From NCBI RefSeq assembly GCF_023702125.1, contig NZ_CP098415.1, forward strand, positions 124,001-188,000: a DNA stretch of 64,000 bases. The letters run 5' to 3'. Source of the stretch: Halorubrum hochsteinianum. Its GTDB lineage: Archaea; Halobacteriota; Halobacteria; Halobacteriales; Haloferacaceae. Below the pieces are notes generated by a model, which was given only the letters and a program-made list of their open reading frames with translations, made no database searches and had not been told where the DNA came from. Made by a program: the position numbers and the translations under genes. Shown here piece by piece: positions 34,067-42,638 of the stretch (the stretch's first letter is position 1; each line of letters starts with the position of its first letter).

Positions 34067-34080
34067 AAAAGAAATCTTTT
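34067..34080 (+). promoter_or_regulatory. AT-rich palindrome upstream of gdh
   Basis: A perfect palindrome AAAAGA-aa-TCTTTT in an AT-rich island (about 34050-34082), ending 25 nt before the gdh start. It could be the core promoter or an operator in the gap between the divergent NRDE gene and gdh. Nothing here shows which regulator, if any, binds. Confidence 0.5.
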
Positions 34081-34105
34081 GTCGGCTGACCTCCTGAGTC
34101 GATTC

Positions 34106-35176
34106 ATGAACGCGATTGCCGTCTACGAGGGAGCCGACGAACCGGTCGTGACCGAGAAGCCGCGACCGGCCCCCGCGCCCGGCGAGGCGCTGGTTCGGAC
34201 CCTCCGAGTCGGCGTCGACGGGACCGACCACGAGGTCATCGCCGGCGGACACGGGGGCACCCCCGCGGGCGAGGACCACCTCGTCTTGGGCCACGAGGCC
34301 GTCGGCGTGATCGAGGACCCGAACGACACGCCGTTTGAGGTCGGCGACGTCGTCGTCCCGACGGTGCGGCGGCCGCCCAACGGTGCCAACGAGTACTTCG
34401 CGCGCGGCGAGCCGGACATGGCCCCCGACGGCGAGTACCACGAGCGCGGCATCGTCGGCGCGCACGGCTTCATGGCGGAGTACTTCACCAGCCCGGCCGA
34501 GTTCCTCGTCGAGATCCCGCCGGAACTCGCGGAGTGGGGCTTCCTCGTCGAGCCGATATCGATCGCCGAGAAGGCACTCGAACACGCCTACGCCTCCCGG
34601 TCGGCGTTCCACTGGGACCCCGAGTCGGCGCTCGTCCTCGGGAACGGGTCGCTCGGGCTGTTGACGGTCGCGGCCCTCGACGAGTCGTTCGACCGGAGAT
34701 ACTGCCTCGGGCGGCGCGAGCGCCCCGACCCGACGATCGACATCATCGAGTCGCTCGGGGCGACGTACGTGAACTCCAACGAGACGCCGATCCCCGAGGT
34801 GCCCGACTCGCACGAACCGATGGACCTCGTCTTCGAAGCGACCGGCTACGCGCCCCACGCCTTCGAGACGATCGAGGCGCTCGCGCCGAACGGCGTCGGC
34901 GCGCTCCTCGGCGTCCCGGGCGACTGGGAGTTCGAGATCGACGGCGGCCGGCTCCACCGCGAGTTCGTCCTCCACAACAAGGCGCTCGTCGGCAGCGTCA
35001 ACTCGGGCTACGGGCACTTCGAGTCGGCGATCGAGTCGCTCTCGGGGTTCTCGGAGTCGTTCTTGAACGATCTGGTCACGGGCGTCCACGGGCTCGACGA
35101 CTTCGAGGCCGCGTTCGCGGATGACGACACGACTATTAAAACGGCGGTCGAATTCGGGTCATATGAAGAACGTTGA
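34106..35176 (+). CDS. gdh: Glucose 1-dehydrogenase (NAD(P)+)
   Basis: Oxidises glucose to gluconolactone, the first step of the haloarchaeal semi-phosphorylative Entner-Doudoroff route. The 356-residue medium-chain dehydrogenase matches the Haloferax enzyme in length. The zinc ligands known there, Asp38 (GVDGTDHE) and His63 (LVLGHEAVG), occur at exactly the same numbers, and the third, a Glu near 150, fits FLVEPISIAEKALE. The nucleotide-binding fold has LVLGNGSLGLLTV. The frame is entered at the ATG 34106. Its 3' end overlaps gfcR by 14 bases, as expected for paired genes. Confidence 0.95.
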   Translation: MNAIAVYEGADEPVVTEKPRPAPAPGEALVRTLRVGVDGTDHEVIAGGHGGTPAGEDHLVLGHEAVGVIEDPNDTPFEVGDVVVPTVRRPPNGANEYFARGEPDMAPDGEYHERGIVGAHGFMAEYFTSPAEFLVEIPPELAEWGFLVEPISIAEKALEHAYASRSAFHWDPESALVLGNGSLGLLTVAALDESFDRRYCLGRRERPDPTIDIIESLGATYVNSNETPIPEVPDSHEPMDLVFEATGYAPHAFETIEALAPNGVGALLGVPGDWEFEIDGGRLHREFVLHNKALVGSVNSGYGHFESAIESLSGFSESFLNDLVTGVHGLDDFEAAFADDDTTIKTAVEFGSYEER

Positions 35177-35798
35177 CGACCTGATAGACAGCGCCGCCGA
35201 GCTGGCGGAACACGGTCTCTCGAAGGGCGAAATCGCGGACGAACTGAACGTCTCCCGGGAGACGGCCAGCTGGCTGGTCGAGCGCGGCGGCGGGGCCGAC
35301 GCCGCCGAGTCGGTGGGCGAGACGACCGCGTCCGCCGACATCCACGTCGACTGGTCGGCGCTCGGTCGCGACTCCACGCGGCTCGGCTACGCGGCGAGCG
35401 CGATGGCCGACCTCCTGGCAAAGCAGGGGGAGGCGGTCGACCTCACCGTCGGGATCGAGAAGGCCGGCGCGCCGCTCGCGACCGCGGTCGCGGACCGGCT
35501 CGACACCGACCTCGGCACGTACGCGCCCGCGAAACACCAGTGGGACGAGGGCGACATCGACGAGCAGGGGGGCGGCTTCTCGCGGAACTTCGCGGCCATC
35601 CGCGACCGCGACTGCTACGTCGTCGACGACATCATCACGTCGGGGACGACGATGCGGGAGTCGATCGACGCGATCCGCGAGCAGGGAGGCGAACCCGTCG
35701 CCTGCGTCGTGCTGGTCGACAAGAGGGGGTACGACGAGATCGACGGCGTGCCCGTCTACTCGCTCGTCGACGTGGTCCGCGTCGACCGCGAAGAGTAA
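35163..35798 (+). CDS. gfcR: Sugar-catabolism transcriptional regulator GfcR
   Basis: A 211-residue regulator combining an N-terminal helix-turn-helix (residues about 15-40, LSKGEIADELNVSRETASWLV) with a phosphoribosyltransferase-like domain (about 60-205). The PRPP-binding loop is seen as VVDDIITSGTTMRES, and GIEKAGAPLATAVAD is the first loop. In Haloferax volcanii GfcR activates glucose and fructose degradation genes and sits beside gdh, the same arrangement as here. The ATG at 35163 overlaps the gdh 3' end by 14 bases, so the regulator is made with its target enzyme. Confidence 0.95.
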   Translation: MKNVDDLIDSAAELAEHGLSKGEIADELNVSRETASWLVERGGGADAAESVGETTASADIHVDWSALGRDSTRLGYAASAMADLLAKQGEAVDLTVGIEKAGAPLATAVADRLDTDLGTYAPAKHQWDEGDIDEQGGGFSRNFAAIRDRDCYVVDDIITSGTTMRESIDAIREQGGEPVACVVLVDKRGYDEIDGVPVYSLVDVVRVDREE

Positions 35799-36100
35799 CG
35801 GGACGAGCGACCCCACGAAGCGCGCGCATTCCCGTTCTCTCCGCTTCCGGCCTCTCTCTCCTTCCGGTGGCGCGTGCTCGCGAGCGGCGCGGAGCGCCGC
35901 GAGACGGCACCCGCGAGGGAGTCGGCGGTCCGAAGCGAAGCGGAGGACCGCCGACGAGGCTGGGGAGGCGTGAGGTGCGGTTGCTGTGCGGGGCGGGCGG
36001 GGCTCGAGGGGCCAGTCGCCGCGTGAGATCCGACCGTCGCCTTCGAACCGAACACGTTCGGTGCGGAACCCATTTGCCTCGGTAGCGCGTACACGTCTGT
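35799..36100. other. Gene-free gap with repeat copy C and the grx promoter region
   Basis: A 302-base gap between gfcR and the glutaredoxin gene, both on the plus strand. About half of it (35866-36027) is the third copy of the structured repeat. The remaining 70 bases before 36101 hold the upstream region of grx. No credible ORF was seen. Confidence 0.75.
35866..36027 (+). repeat. Dispersed structured repeat, copy C (short)
   Basis: Third copy, covering the left half only. It starts GGTGGCGCGTGC, with an imperfect outer stem and the inner hairpin GCGGCGC-gga-GCGCCGC (35883-35899), which differs from copy A's GCGCCC/GGGCGC but keeps full pairing. Then comes GTCGGCGGTCC/GGACCGCCGAC (35920-35930 with 35945-35955) around the loop gaagcgaagc, and the 25-base box (35956-35980), identical to copy A. 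The large right-hand foldback is missing, so the copy appears truncated near 36027. Confidence 0.82.
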
Positions 36101-36445
36101 ATGACGTTCAGTCCCGAAACAGACGCCGACCCCGAGGAGATCGACGAGCGCGTCGAGACGGTCATCGCCGACAACGACGTGGTGCTGTTCATGAAGGGGA
36201 ACCGCCTGATGCCCCAGTGCGGCTACTCGAAACGCGCCGTCGAACTGATCGGCCAGCACGTCGAGGAGTTCGAGACGGTCGACGTGCTGCCCGCGCTGCC
36301 GCAGTACCGCGAGGCGCTGGAGTCGCACAGCGGCTGGGAGACGATCCCGCAGACGTTCGTCGACGGCGAGTTCGTCGGGGGGAGCGACGTGCTCGCGGAA
36401 CTCGACGAGCGCGGCGAGCTCGCCGCCGAGCTGGGTGCCGACTGA
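36101..36445 (+). CDS. Monothiol glutaredoxin
   Basis: A 114-residue glutaredoxin-related protein of the monothiol CGFS class; here the motif is CGYS with the active Cys at residue 40. The family patterns VVLFMKGNRLMPQCGYSKRA, WETIPQTFVDGEFVGGSDVL fit, and the TIPQ segment is the usual cis-Pro loop. CGFS glutaredoxins bind [2Fe-2S] clusters and glutathione; haloarchaea use gamma-glutamylcysteine instead, so this protein probably acts in Fe-S handling, which is inference. It is preceded by copy C of the repeat. Confidence 0.88.
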   Translation: MTFSPETDADPEEIDERVETVIADNDVVLFMKGNRLMPQCGYSKRAVELIGQHVEEFETVDVLPALPQYREALESHSGWETIPQTFVDGEFVGGSDVLAELDERGELAAELGAD

Positions 36446-36520
36446 GGCTCCGATCCGGCGTCCGGACCACACGCCACCGAGCCGAATCCGCTCCCGATCC
36501 TTGCTATTGGAAGGGCAGGC

Positions 36521-36530
36521 CATATAAACC
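36521..36530 (+). promoter_or_regulatory. TATA box of the gene at 36612
   Basis: The sequence catataaacc is a strong TATA box, 82-91 nt before the ATG at 36612. This implies a leader of about 55-60 nt, longer than usual in this window. Confidence 0.6.
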
Positions 36531-36611
36531 CACGGTGCCTACATAGGGTAGAAGCAGCCGTTGCCGCTGCCGCCCCGACCACCGGTTCGACCCCACCGCA
36601 TTCCACAAACA

Positions 36612-37181
36612 ATGACAGGCCGCGTGTTCCGACTTCATTCGACGCTCGAACTGCCACTCGAAGACGTAGAGACGTACTTCGACGAAGATCCCGACCTGCC
36701 GCCGGAGATCGACGACATCGACATCACGCGTCGAAACAACACACTCATCATCAAGGCCCTGTCCGACGACGAGTCGATCAGCAAGTACACCCCGACCGCA
36801 CAGCTGAAGGCGTCCGTCACGGAGACGCGCGTGTGGGAGGAGGAGCCGCCCCGCGCCGGCGGCCCGCAGTGGATGGACGACGAGGAGGAGGAGATCCCCT
36901 CCGAGCTGGTCGAGTTCGCCTGCTTCAAGGGCGACCGCGAGACCGTCCTCCAGAACTCCGCGCTCCAGTACCCGATGTTCCTCGTGCTCCGCGAGATCGC
37001 GACCCTCTCCGAGAAGGGCACGCTGACGGCGATCACCGAGGAGGACGACGAGCTCGAAGCGACCCGGATCGTCGAGGGCGAGCGGCGTCCCGCGAGCATC
37101 GAGGTCGTCGAGAGCCCGCAGGGCTCGGGCGAGGGCGACGGCGGCGTCAACTGGCGCGACAACGAGTTCATCTCGGACTGA
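36612..37181 (+). CDS. Haloarchaeal uncharacterised protein (DUF7110-like)
   Basis: A 189-residue acidic cytoplasmic protein, resembling a haloarchaeal family that I recall as DUF7110 (number from memory). It opens TGRVFRLHSTLELPLEDV, then has DIDITRRNNTLIIKALSDD and SISKYTPTAQLKASVTETRV. A Cys at VEFACFKGDRETVLQNSALQYPMFLVLREIA is the only one. The tail (about 165-189) is hydrophilic and disordered. It has a clear upstream TATA box and a moderately long leader, suggesting regulated or strong expression. No function is known. Confidence 0.75.
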   Translation: MTGRVFRLHSTLELPLEDVETYFDEDPDLPPEIDDIDITRRNNTLIIKALSDDESISKYTPTAQLKASVTETRVWEEEPPRAGGPQWMDDEEEEIPSELVEFACFKGDRETVLQNSALQYPMFLVLREIATLSEKGTLTAITEEDDELEATRIVEGERRPASIEVVESPQGSGEGDGGVNWRDNEFISD

Positions 37182-37291
37182 AACGGCGCGCTCGGCGCGC
37201 ATCGGGACGTCCGCCCCGCCGTCCCGCTCCACCGACGCTCAAACGGCGTCCGACCGTCGACCCTTTATGGGTGCGTCTCCCCCCCACAGTC

Positions 37292-38005
37292 ATGACCGAC
37301 TGGGTGAGCCTCTTTTCCGGCGGCAAGGACTCCTCGTGGGCGCTGTACCGCGCCCTAGAGGAGGGACTCGACGTCTCGCGACTGCTGACCGTCCGCCCCG
37401 CCGGCGACTCGTACATGTACCACACGCCGGCGACGGAGCTCGCCGCGCTCGCCGCCGAGAGCGTCGGGATCGACCTCGTCGAGGTGTCGCCGGACGACTT
37501 CGGCGCGGGCGACGTCGACGACGCGGGCGCGCAGGGGGACGCCGAACTGGAGCCGATGGAGGCGGCGCTCCGGGAGATCGCCGCCGAGAGCGACGTCGAC
37601 CTCGCGGGCGTCACCGCCGGCGCGGTCGAGAGCGAGTTCCAGACGAGCCGCATTCGGGCGATGTGCGACCGCCTCGGGATCGACCTGTTCGCGCCCCTGT
37701 GGCAGCGGGACCCGGTCGAACTCGCCGAGGCGATGTTCGACGCCGGCTTCGAGATCCGGATCGTTCAGGTGGCGGCGTACGGCCTCGACGAGTCGTGGCT
37801 CGGGCGGCGGTACGACGCCGACGCGCTCGACGACCTGCTCGCGCTCCGCGAGGAGTACGGCGTCCACCCGCTCGGCGAGGGCGGCGAGTTCGAGACGTAC
37901 GTCGTCGACGGCCCGCACATGGAGCGCCGCATCGACCTCACCTACGACGCGGTCTGGGAGGGCGACCGCGGGCACGTCGAGATCCGAGACGCGCGGTTAG
38001 AATAG
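37292..38005 (+). CDS. dph6: Diphthine--ammonia ligase (Dph6)
   Basis: ATP-dependent amidation of diphthine on elongation factor 2, the last step of diphthamide synthesis. The 237-residue protein has the PP-loop motif SLFSGGKDSSWALY near the N-terminus, typical of the ATP-pyrophosphatase superfamily, and the family patterns LLTVRPAGDSYMYHTPA, LAGVTAGAVESEFQTSRIRAMCDRLGIDLFAPLWQRDP and GEGGEFETYVVDGP. The ATG at 37292 is about 25 nt from a TATA-like ctttatgg (37262-37269). The dph2 gene, an earlier step of the same pathway, lies 8 kb away in this window. Confidence 0.93.
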   Translation: MTDWVSLFSGGKDSSWALYRALEEGLDVSRLLTVRPAGDSYMYHTPATELAALAAESVGIDLVEVSPDDFGAGDVDDAGAQGDAELEPMEAALREIAAESDVDLAGVTAGAVESEFQTSRIRAMCDRLGIDLFAPLWQRDPVELAEAMFDAGFEIRIVQVAAYGLDESWLGRRYDADALDDLLALREEYGVHPLGEGGEFETYVVDGPHMERRIDLTYDAVWEGDRGHVEIRDARLE

Positions 38006-38030
38006 TCCCTGTCCGCCGTCGAACCCCCCG

Positions 38031-39284
38031 TTACGGCCAGTTTCCGGCCTGATCGTAGGCGTTCACGATACGGCCGATGCCGACGACGTACGCCGCGGTG
38101 CGGAGGTTCGGGACCTCGTTTGACTCGTAGGTGTCGACGAGCGTGTCGAATGCGTCCGTGATGACGCGTTCCAGCTCCTCGTTGACGCGCTCCTCGGTCC
38201 AGCCGAACCGCTGTCGGTTCTGGACCCACTCGAAGTAGGAGACGGTGACGCCGCCCGCGTTCGCGAGGATGTCGGGGACGACGTGGACGCCGCGGTCGGC
38301 CAGCACGTCGTCGGCGTCGGGCGTGAGCGGCCCGTTGGCCGCCTCGACGATCAGGTCCGCGCGCACGTCGGCCGCGAGGTCGCCGTCGACGGCGTTCTCC
38401 AGCGCGGCCGGGACGAGGCAGTCGACGTCGAGCGTGAGCAGTTCGTCGTTCGTGATCGCGTCGGTGCCGTGGTAGCCGGTCACCGATCCGGTCTCGGACT
38501 TGTGCGCCTTCACCTCGCGCGGGTCGAACCCGTCGGGGTCGTGGATTCCGCCCGAGGAGTCGGAGACCGCGACCACGTCAGCGCCGAGGTCGTCGAGCAG
38601 CGCCGCGGCGACGGAGCCGGCGTTGCCGTACCCCTGAACCGCCACCGTCGCGCCCGAAAGGTCGCGGCCGAGCCAGTCGAACGCCTCGCGCGCGGACAGC
38701 GCCACCGAGCGACCGGTCGCCTCGACGCGCCCCTCGCTGCCGCCGGAGTCGATCGCCTTCCCCGTGATGACCCCGGGCGCGGTGGTGTTCTCCAGCGTCT
38801 CGTAGGTGTCTTTGATCCAGTTCATCTCCCGTTGACCGGTGTTGACGTCCGGCGCGGGGATGTCGCGGTCCTCGCCGATCATCGGGCGCAGCTCGGTCGC
38901 GAACGCGCGGGTGATCCGCTCTAACTCGTCGGCGGAGTAGTCGGCCGGATCGATCGCGATCCCCCCCTTGCCGCCGCCGTACGGAACGTCGACGACGGCG
39001 CACTTGTACGCCATCCAGCCGGACAGCGCCTTCACCTCGTCGCGGGTGACCCCCGGGTGGTAGCGGATCCCGCCCTTGTACGGGCCGCGGTCGCCGTTGA
39101 ACTGCGAGCGGTACGCGCGGACGGTCTCCAGCGAGCCGTCGTCGCGCTCGAACGTCAGATTCGTCTCCAACACCCGCTCCGGGTTCTTCAGGCGCTCGAT
39201 GACGCCCGGGTCGGTCTCGAGGACCGCAGCCGCGTCGTCCACCTGCTCTCGCAGACTCTCGAACGGGTTCGCCTCCGAACTCAT
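38031..39284 (-). CDS. gdhB: Glutamate dehydrogenase (Glu/Leu/Phe/Val family)
   Basis: Interconverts glutamate and 2-oxoglutarate plus ammonia in the cytoplasm. The 417-residue protein shows [43 protein letters not shown] with the catalytic and substrate Lys residues, PAPDVNTG, the [13 protein letters not shown] loop and the Rossmann [15 protein letters not shown]-x-A-G at [17 protein letters not shown]. Cofactor choice (NAD or NADP) is not decided by sequence alone. It is convergent with dph6, and its start at 39284 faces the citE-like gene's 3' end with a gap of 77 bases. The paralogue symbol is a best guess. Confidence 0.94.
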   Translation of the reverse strand: MSSEANPFESLREQVDDAAAVLETDPGVIERLKNPERVLETNLTFERDDGSLETVRAYRSQFNGDRGPYKGGIRYHPGVTRDEVKALSGWMAYKCAVVDVPYGGGKGGIAIDPADYSADELERITRAFATELRPMIGEDRDIPAPDVNTGQREMNWIKDTYETLENTTAPGVITGKAIDSGGSEGRVEATGRSVALSAREAFDWLGRDLSGATVAVQGYGNAGSVAAALLDDLGADVVAVSDSSGGIHDPDGFDPREVKAHKSETGSVTGYHGTDAITNDELLTLDVDCLVPAALENAVDGDLAADVRADLIVEAANGPLTPDADDVLADRGVHVVPDILANAGGVTVSYFEWVQNRQRFGWTEERVNEELERVITDAFDTLVDTYESNEVPNLRTAAYVVGIGRIVNAYDQAGNWP

Positions 39285-39361
39285 ACGTTTACGTCTCCGC
39301 GCCGGTGGTTAATTGTGACGACCGCGGGGGTCGGCGGGCCGCGCCGGCACGACGCCCGGCG

Positions 39362-40258
39362 TCAGTAACCGCCGTCCGGACGACGGTCGCCCTCCGGCGC
39401 TCGGTCGAGGATCCGCTCCGCCTGCGCGATCAGCGGCGCGTCGATCATCTCGCCGTCGACCTCGAAGACGGCCTTCCCCTCCGACTCCGCCTCGTCGCGG
39501 GCATCGAGGACGGCCGTCGCCCACTCGACGTCCTCGGGGTCCGGGGTGAACGCCTCCGTGATCGGTCCCACCTGCGCCGGGTGGATCGCGAGCTTCCCGT
39601 CGTAGCCCAGCCGCCGCGCGAACGACGCGTCCTCGCGGAGCCCCCCGTCGTCCGAGAAGTCCGTGTACACCGTATCGAGGGCGTCGACGTCGGCCGCGCT
39701 CGCCGCGAGGACGACGTGTTCCCTCGCGTACAGCACCTCCGTCCCCTCGTCGGTCCGGGTCGCGCCCACGTCGGCCGCGAGGTCCTCGGCCCCGAACGCG
39801 AGCGCGTCGGTCGCGTCCGCGGCCGCGATCGACTGCGCCGAGAGGACCCCGGCCGCCGTCTCGACGAGCGCGAACACCGCGGGGTCGCGCCCCCGCTCGG
39901 CGCAGCGGTCCGCGACGGCCGCGACGCGGTCGGCGGACTCGACTTTCGGGAGCATCACCGCGTCGAGCCTGACCTCGGCCGTTTCGGCCGCAGCAGCTCT
40001 GTCTCCCGCGCAGCCCCCCAACACGCCGTCGAGGTCGGCCGCGGGCGACTCGGCGGTCAGCCGGACGCACACCTCCGCGTCCGGGTCGAACGAGGGGTCG
40101 GCGAGCACGTCGGCGACCGCCGCCCTCGCCTCGTCCTTCCGGGCGGGCGCGACGGCGTCTTCGAGGTCGAAACAGATCACGTCGGCCCCGGCCCCGGGGG
40201 CCTTCCGCATGAGGTCCGGGCTGTCGCCGGGGGAGAACAGGAGGCTTCGGCGTGGCAT
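39362..40258 (-). CDS. CitE-like / HpcH-HpaI family CoA-ester lyase
   Basis: A 298-residue TIM-barrel protein of the citrate lyase beta-subunit family, which includes malyl-CoA and beta-methylmalyl-CoA lyases. Family elements: RRSLLFSPGDSPDLMRKAPGAGADVICFDLEDAVAP (Asp-Glu-Asp CoA site), VRLTAES, VMLPKVESADRV with the metal-site Glu, FALVETAAGVL and KLAIHPAQVGPITEAF. It is divergent from the MaoC gene with 156 bases between starts. This pair could handle mesaconyl- and beta-methylmalyl-type CoA esters; that is inference, since the substrate cannot be read from sequence. Confidence 0.88.
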   Translation of the reverse strand: MPRRSLLFSPGDSPDLMRKAPGAGADVICFDLEDAVAPARKDEARAAVADVLADPSFDPDAEVCVRLTAESPAADLDGVLGGCAGDRAAAAETAEVRLDAVMLPKVESADRVAAVADRCAERGRDPAVFALVETAAGVLSAQSIAAADATDALAFGAEDLAADVGATRTDEGTEVLYAREHVVLAASAADVDALDTVYTDFSDDGGLREDASFARRLGYDGKLAIHPAQVGPITEAFTPDPEDVEWATAVLDARDEAESEGKAVFEVDGEMIDAPLIAQAERILDRAPEGDRRPDGGY

Positions 40259-40414
40259 GTCCCGTGGTCCGCGGGCAGACGGCTAAAAACCGCCGGCCGG
40301 GTTCCAATCGGGGCGCGATTCGTTGCGCTCACCTCCGGCCACGTCGTCGCGCTCGCGTCACCCGCCTCGGAAGAGAGCGGTACCGATTTTACGCGGCCGG
40401 TCGACCGCGGGAGC

Positions 40415-40906
40415 ATGACCGGACGCTACTACGAGGAGTTCGCGGTCGGCGAGACCATAGAACACGCGAAGCGACGGACGATAAGCGAGGCCGACAACCA
40501 GCGCTTCTGCGACATGACGATGAACCAGCAGCCGCTCCACCTCGACGCCGATTTCGCCGCGGAGACGCAGTTCGGCGAACGGCTCGTGAACGGGCTGTAC
40601 ACCATGTCGCTCGCGGTCGGGATCTCCATCCCGGAGACGACCGACGGGACCATCGTCGCGAATCTCTCGTACGACGGCGTCGAACACCCGAACCCGGTGT
40701 ACCACGGCGACACGATCCGCGCGCGGTCGACCGTCGTCGACAAGCGGGAGACGAGCGACGGCGAGCGCGGCGTCGTCACCATGCGCGTCGAGGCGTTCAA
40801 GATCGTCGACGGCGACGACGACGTCCTCGTCTGCGAGTTCGAGCGGACGGTCCTCTCGGAGAAGCGACCGGAAGGAGACGACGAGGGAGACGAGTCGGCC
40901 GACTGA
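40415..40906 (+). CDS. MaoC family dehydratase
   Basis: A 163-residue single hot-dog-fold protein. It has YYEEFAVGETIEH at the N-terminus, the hydratase motif region QRFCDMTMNQQPLHLDADFA (catalytic Asp and His) and FGERLVNGLYTMSLAVG. Family members hydrate enoyl- or mesaconyl-CoA esters. A TATA-like gattttacg (40385-40393) is about 25-30 nt from the ATG at 40415. Its divergence from the CitE-like lyase suggests a common substrate pathway; the reaction is not established. Confidence 0.88.
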   Translation: MTGRYYEEFAVGETIEHAKRRTISEADNQRFCDMTMNQQPLHLDADFAAETQFGERLVNGLYTMSLAVGISIPETTDGTIVANLSYDGVEHPNPVYHGDTIRARSTVVDKRETSDGERGVVTMRVEAFKIVDGDDDVLVCEFERTVLSEKRPEGDDEGDESAD

Positions 40907-40918
40907 CCGGCGCGCCGG

Positions 40919-41497
40919 TCAGTCCCCGTCCGCGGCCAGCAGCAGTCCGAGGTAGGAGGTGCGCACCTGTTCTTCCGCGTCGAGGCCCAGTCGGTCGAGC
41001 GCCTCGACCGCCGCCTCGCGCGCCGCGTCGACCTCGCGCTCCTCGTCGACGGCGCGCTCGATCTCGACGTACTCGTCGAGTCCGGTGACGGCGTCGAGCG
41101 TCACCGTGAACCCGTCGTGCGACCAGAACTCGCGGCGCTTCTCCACCGTCGCGGCCGGCTCGAATCCGAGGCCGGAGAGGACCGCGTCGAGCGCCTCGCT
41201 GTCGTCGACGCCGGTCTCGTGTTCGGCGCGCGTCTTCGAGGCGTCCTCGATGAGGGGTCCTTTATAAGTAACCGTCGCCGTCGCGTCGCGGTCCCGCGCC
41301 GCCAACGATACTCCGCCTTCCAGCGGCGTCTCGCGTCGGATGCGGAGCGCCTCGTCGGTCTCGGCGAACTCGCGGTGGGGCGCGTCGTAGTAGGTGTCGC
41401 GCTGGAACCGGGCGTCGACGCGCTCGGCACCGGCCGCGCGGAGCCGCTCCCGGGTCGCGTCGAGGTCGGCCGGGACTTTGATCTCGACTTCGTACAC
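40919..41497 (-). CDS. cyaB: CYTH-domain protein (CyaB-like)
   Basis: A 192-residue protein of the CYTH family (class IV adenylyl cyclase/thiamine triphosphatase). It opens MYEVEIKVPADL, giving the EXEXK signature of the triphosphate tunnel as EVEIK; other strands are LRIRRETPLE, VTYKGP and REFWSHDGFTVTLDAVTGLDEYVEIE. The reaction, cAMP synthesis or triphosphate hydrolysis, is unknown for archaeal members. I chose the GTG at 41497 because the fold starts there and a T-rich TATA-like element (41521-41530, minus strand) lies about 25-28 nt upstream; nine further in-frame residues to 41524 look like leader. Confidence 0.88.
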   Translation of the reverse strand: MYEVEIKVPADLDATRERLRAAGAERVDARFQRDTYYDAPHREFAETDEALRIRRETPLEGGVSLAARDRDATATVTYKGPLIEDASKTRAEHETGVDDSEALDAVLSGLGFEPAATVEKRREFWSHDGFTVTLDAVTGLDEYVEIERAVDEEREVDAAREAAVEALDRLGLDAEEQVRTSYLGLLLAADGD

Positions 41498-41544
41498 GGT
41501 AGTGCGTGCGGCCGGCGCGTTCAAAAGGGACCCGGGACTCTGCG

Positions 41545-41585
41545 GAGCCGCCCTCGGGTCGCGCAGAGCCGCCCTCGGGTCGCGC
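41545..41585 (+). repeat. Short tandem repeat upstream of the FKBP gene
   Basis: Two copies of GAGCCGCCCTCGGGTCGCG with a 21-base period. It lies in the gap between the CYTH gene and the FKBP gene. No function is apparent. Confidence 0.55.
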
Positions 41586-41708
41586 GGAGGACGACCGGCG
41601 GGTCCCGCGCGCCGGCGCGTGAGCGCCCGAACCGCCGCCGTTTCCCGGTCGTCGGCCGCCCTCGCGCCGAACCGTGCTTCTTAAGGGTGTAACAGGTGAC
41701 CTTCAGGT

Positions 41709-42638
41709 ATGAGCGATCAGGAGCAAGCGGACGCGGCCGACGAGGCCGAGGAGACCGAGACCGAGACCGACGCCGGACTCGAAGACGGCGACTTCGTCCG
41801 CGTCGCGTACACGATCCGAACGGCCGACGACGGTCGCGTCATCGACACGACCGACAAGGAGACGGCCGAGGACGCCGAAATCGACGTCGACGAGTACGAG
41901 TTCGAGCCGCGCATCATCGCGCTCGGTGCCGGCCACGTGTTCCCCTCCGTCGAGGAGGCGTTCGTCGGCGGCGCGGTCGGCGACGAGGGCACCGTCGACG
42001 TGCCCGCCGAGGACGCCTTCGGCGAGTACGACCCCGACGAGGTCGAGACGGTCAAGGCCGACAAGATCCCCGAGGACGACCGCTTCCCCGGGGCGCAGGT
42101 CCAGATCGACAACCGGCAGGGCCACCTCGAGACGATCATCGGCGGCCGCGCCCGCGTCGACTTCAACCACCCGCTGGCCGGCGAGGATCTCGAGTACGAG
42201 TACGAGATCCTCGAAGCCATCGACGACCGCGAGGAGCAGGCGTCGGGGATGCTCGGCATGTACCTCCAGGAGGCCCCCGAGGTCCGCATCGAGACGGTCA
42301 CCGAGGAGGAGGAGACCGTCACCGAGGACGACGACGGCGAGGAGACCGTCGAGACCGAGGAGGTAGAGAAGGACGTCCTCTACGTCACCGCGACGCAGGC
42401 GATGCAGATGAACCAGCAGTGGATGTTCCAGAAACAGCAGATCGCGCAGGACCTGATGGACCGCCTCGGCCTCGACCGCGTCGTGATCGAGGAGGTCATC
42501 GAGGGCGGCGGCATGGGCGGTCTCGGCGGCATGATGGGCGGCATGGGCGGCGGTGCCGGTGACGTCGACATCGAGGAGGCGCTCGAGGACGTCGACGTCG
42601 ACGCCGACGAGATCGTCGACGAGATCGACGAGGAGTAG
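41709..42638 (+). CDS. FKBP-type peptidyl-prolyl isomerase
   Basis: A 309-residue protein folding factor. An acidic Glu/Asp/Thr leader (residues 1-25) precedes an FKBP domain with an IF insert (about 26-175): DGRVIDTTDKE, ALGAGHVFPSVEEAFVGGAVGDEG, DAFGEYDPDEVETV, IIGGRARVDFNHPLAGEDLEYEYEI. This is the SlyD-like, long-type archaeal arrangement. A C-terminal part (about 175-309) has acidic runs, a Met/Gln-rich helix (TQAMQMNQQWMFQKQQ) and a Gly/Met-rich linker (GGGMGGLGGMMGG). It probably acts as a chaperone in the cytoplasm. The unusual tail is described further under findings. Confidence 0.9.
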   Translation: MSDQEQADAADEAEETETETDAGLEDGDFVRVAYTIRTADDGRVIDTTDKETAEDAEIDVDEYEFEPRIIALGAGHVFPSVEEAFVGGAVGDEGTVDVPAEDAFGEYDPDEVETVKADKIPEDDRFPGAQVQIDNRQGHLETIIGGRARVDFNHPLAGEDLEYEYEILEAIDDREEQASGMLGMYLQEAPEVRIETVTEEEETVTEDDDGEETVETEEVEKDVLYVTATQAMQMNQQWMFQKQQIAQDLMDRLGLDRVVIEEVIEGGGMGGLGGMMGGMGGGAGDVDIEEALEDVDVDADEIVDEIDEE

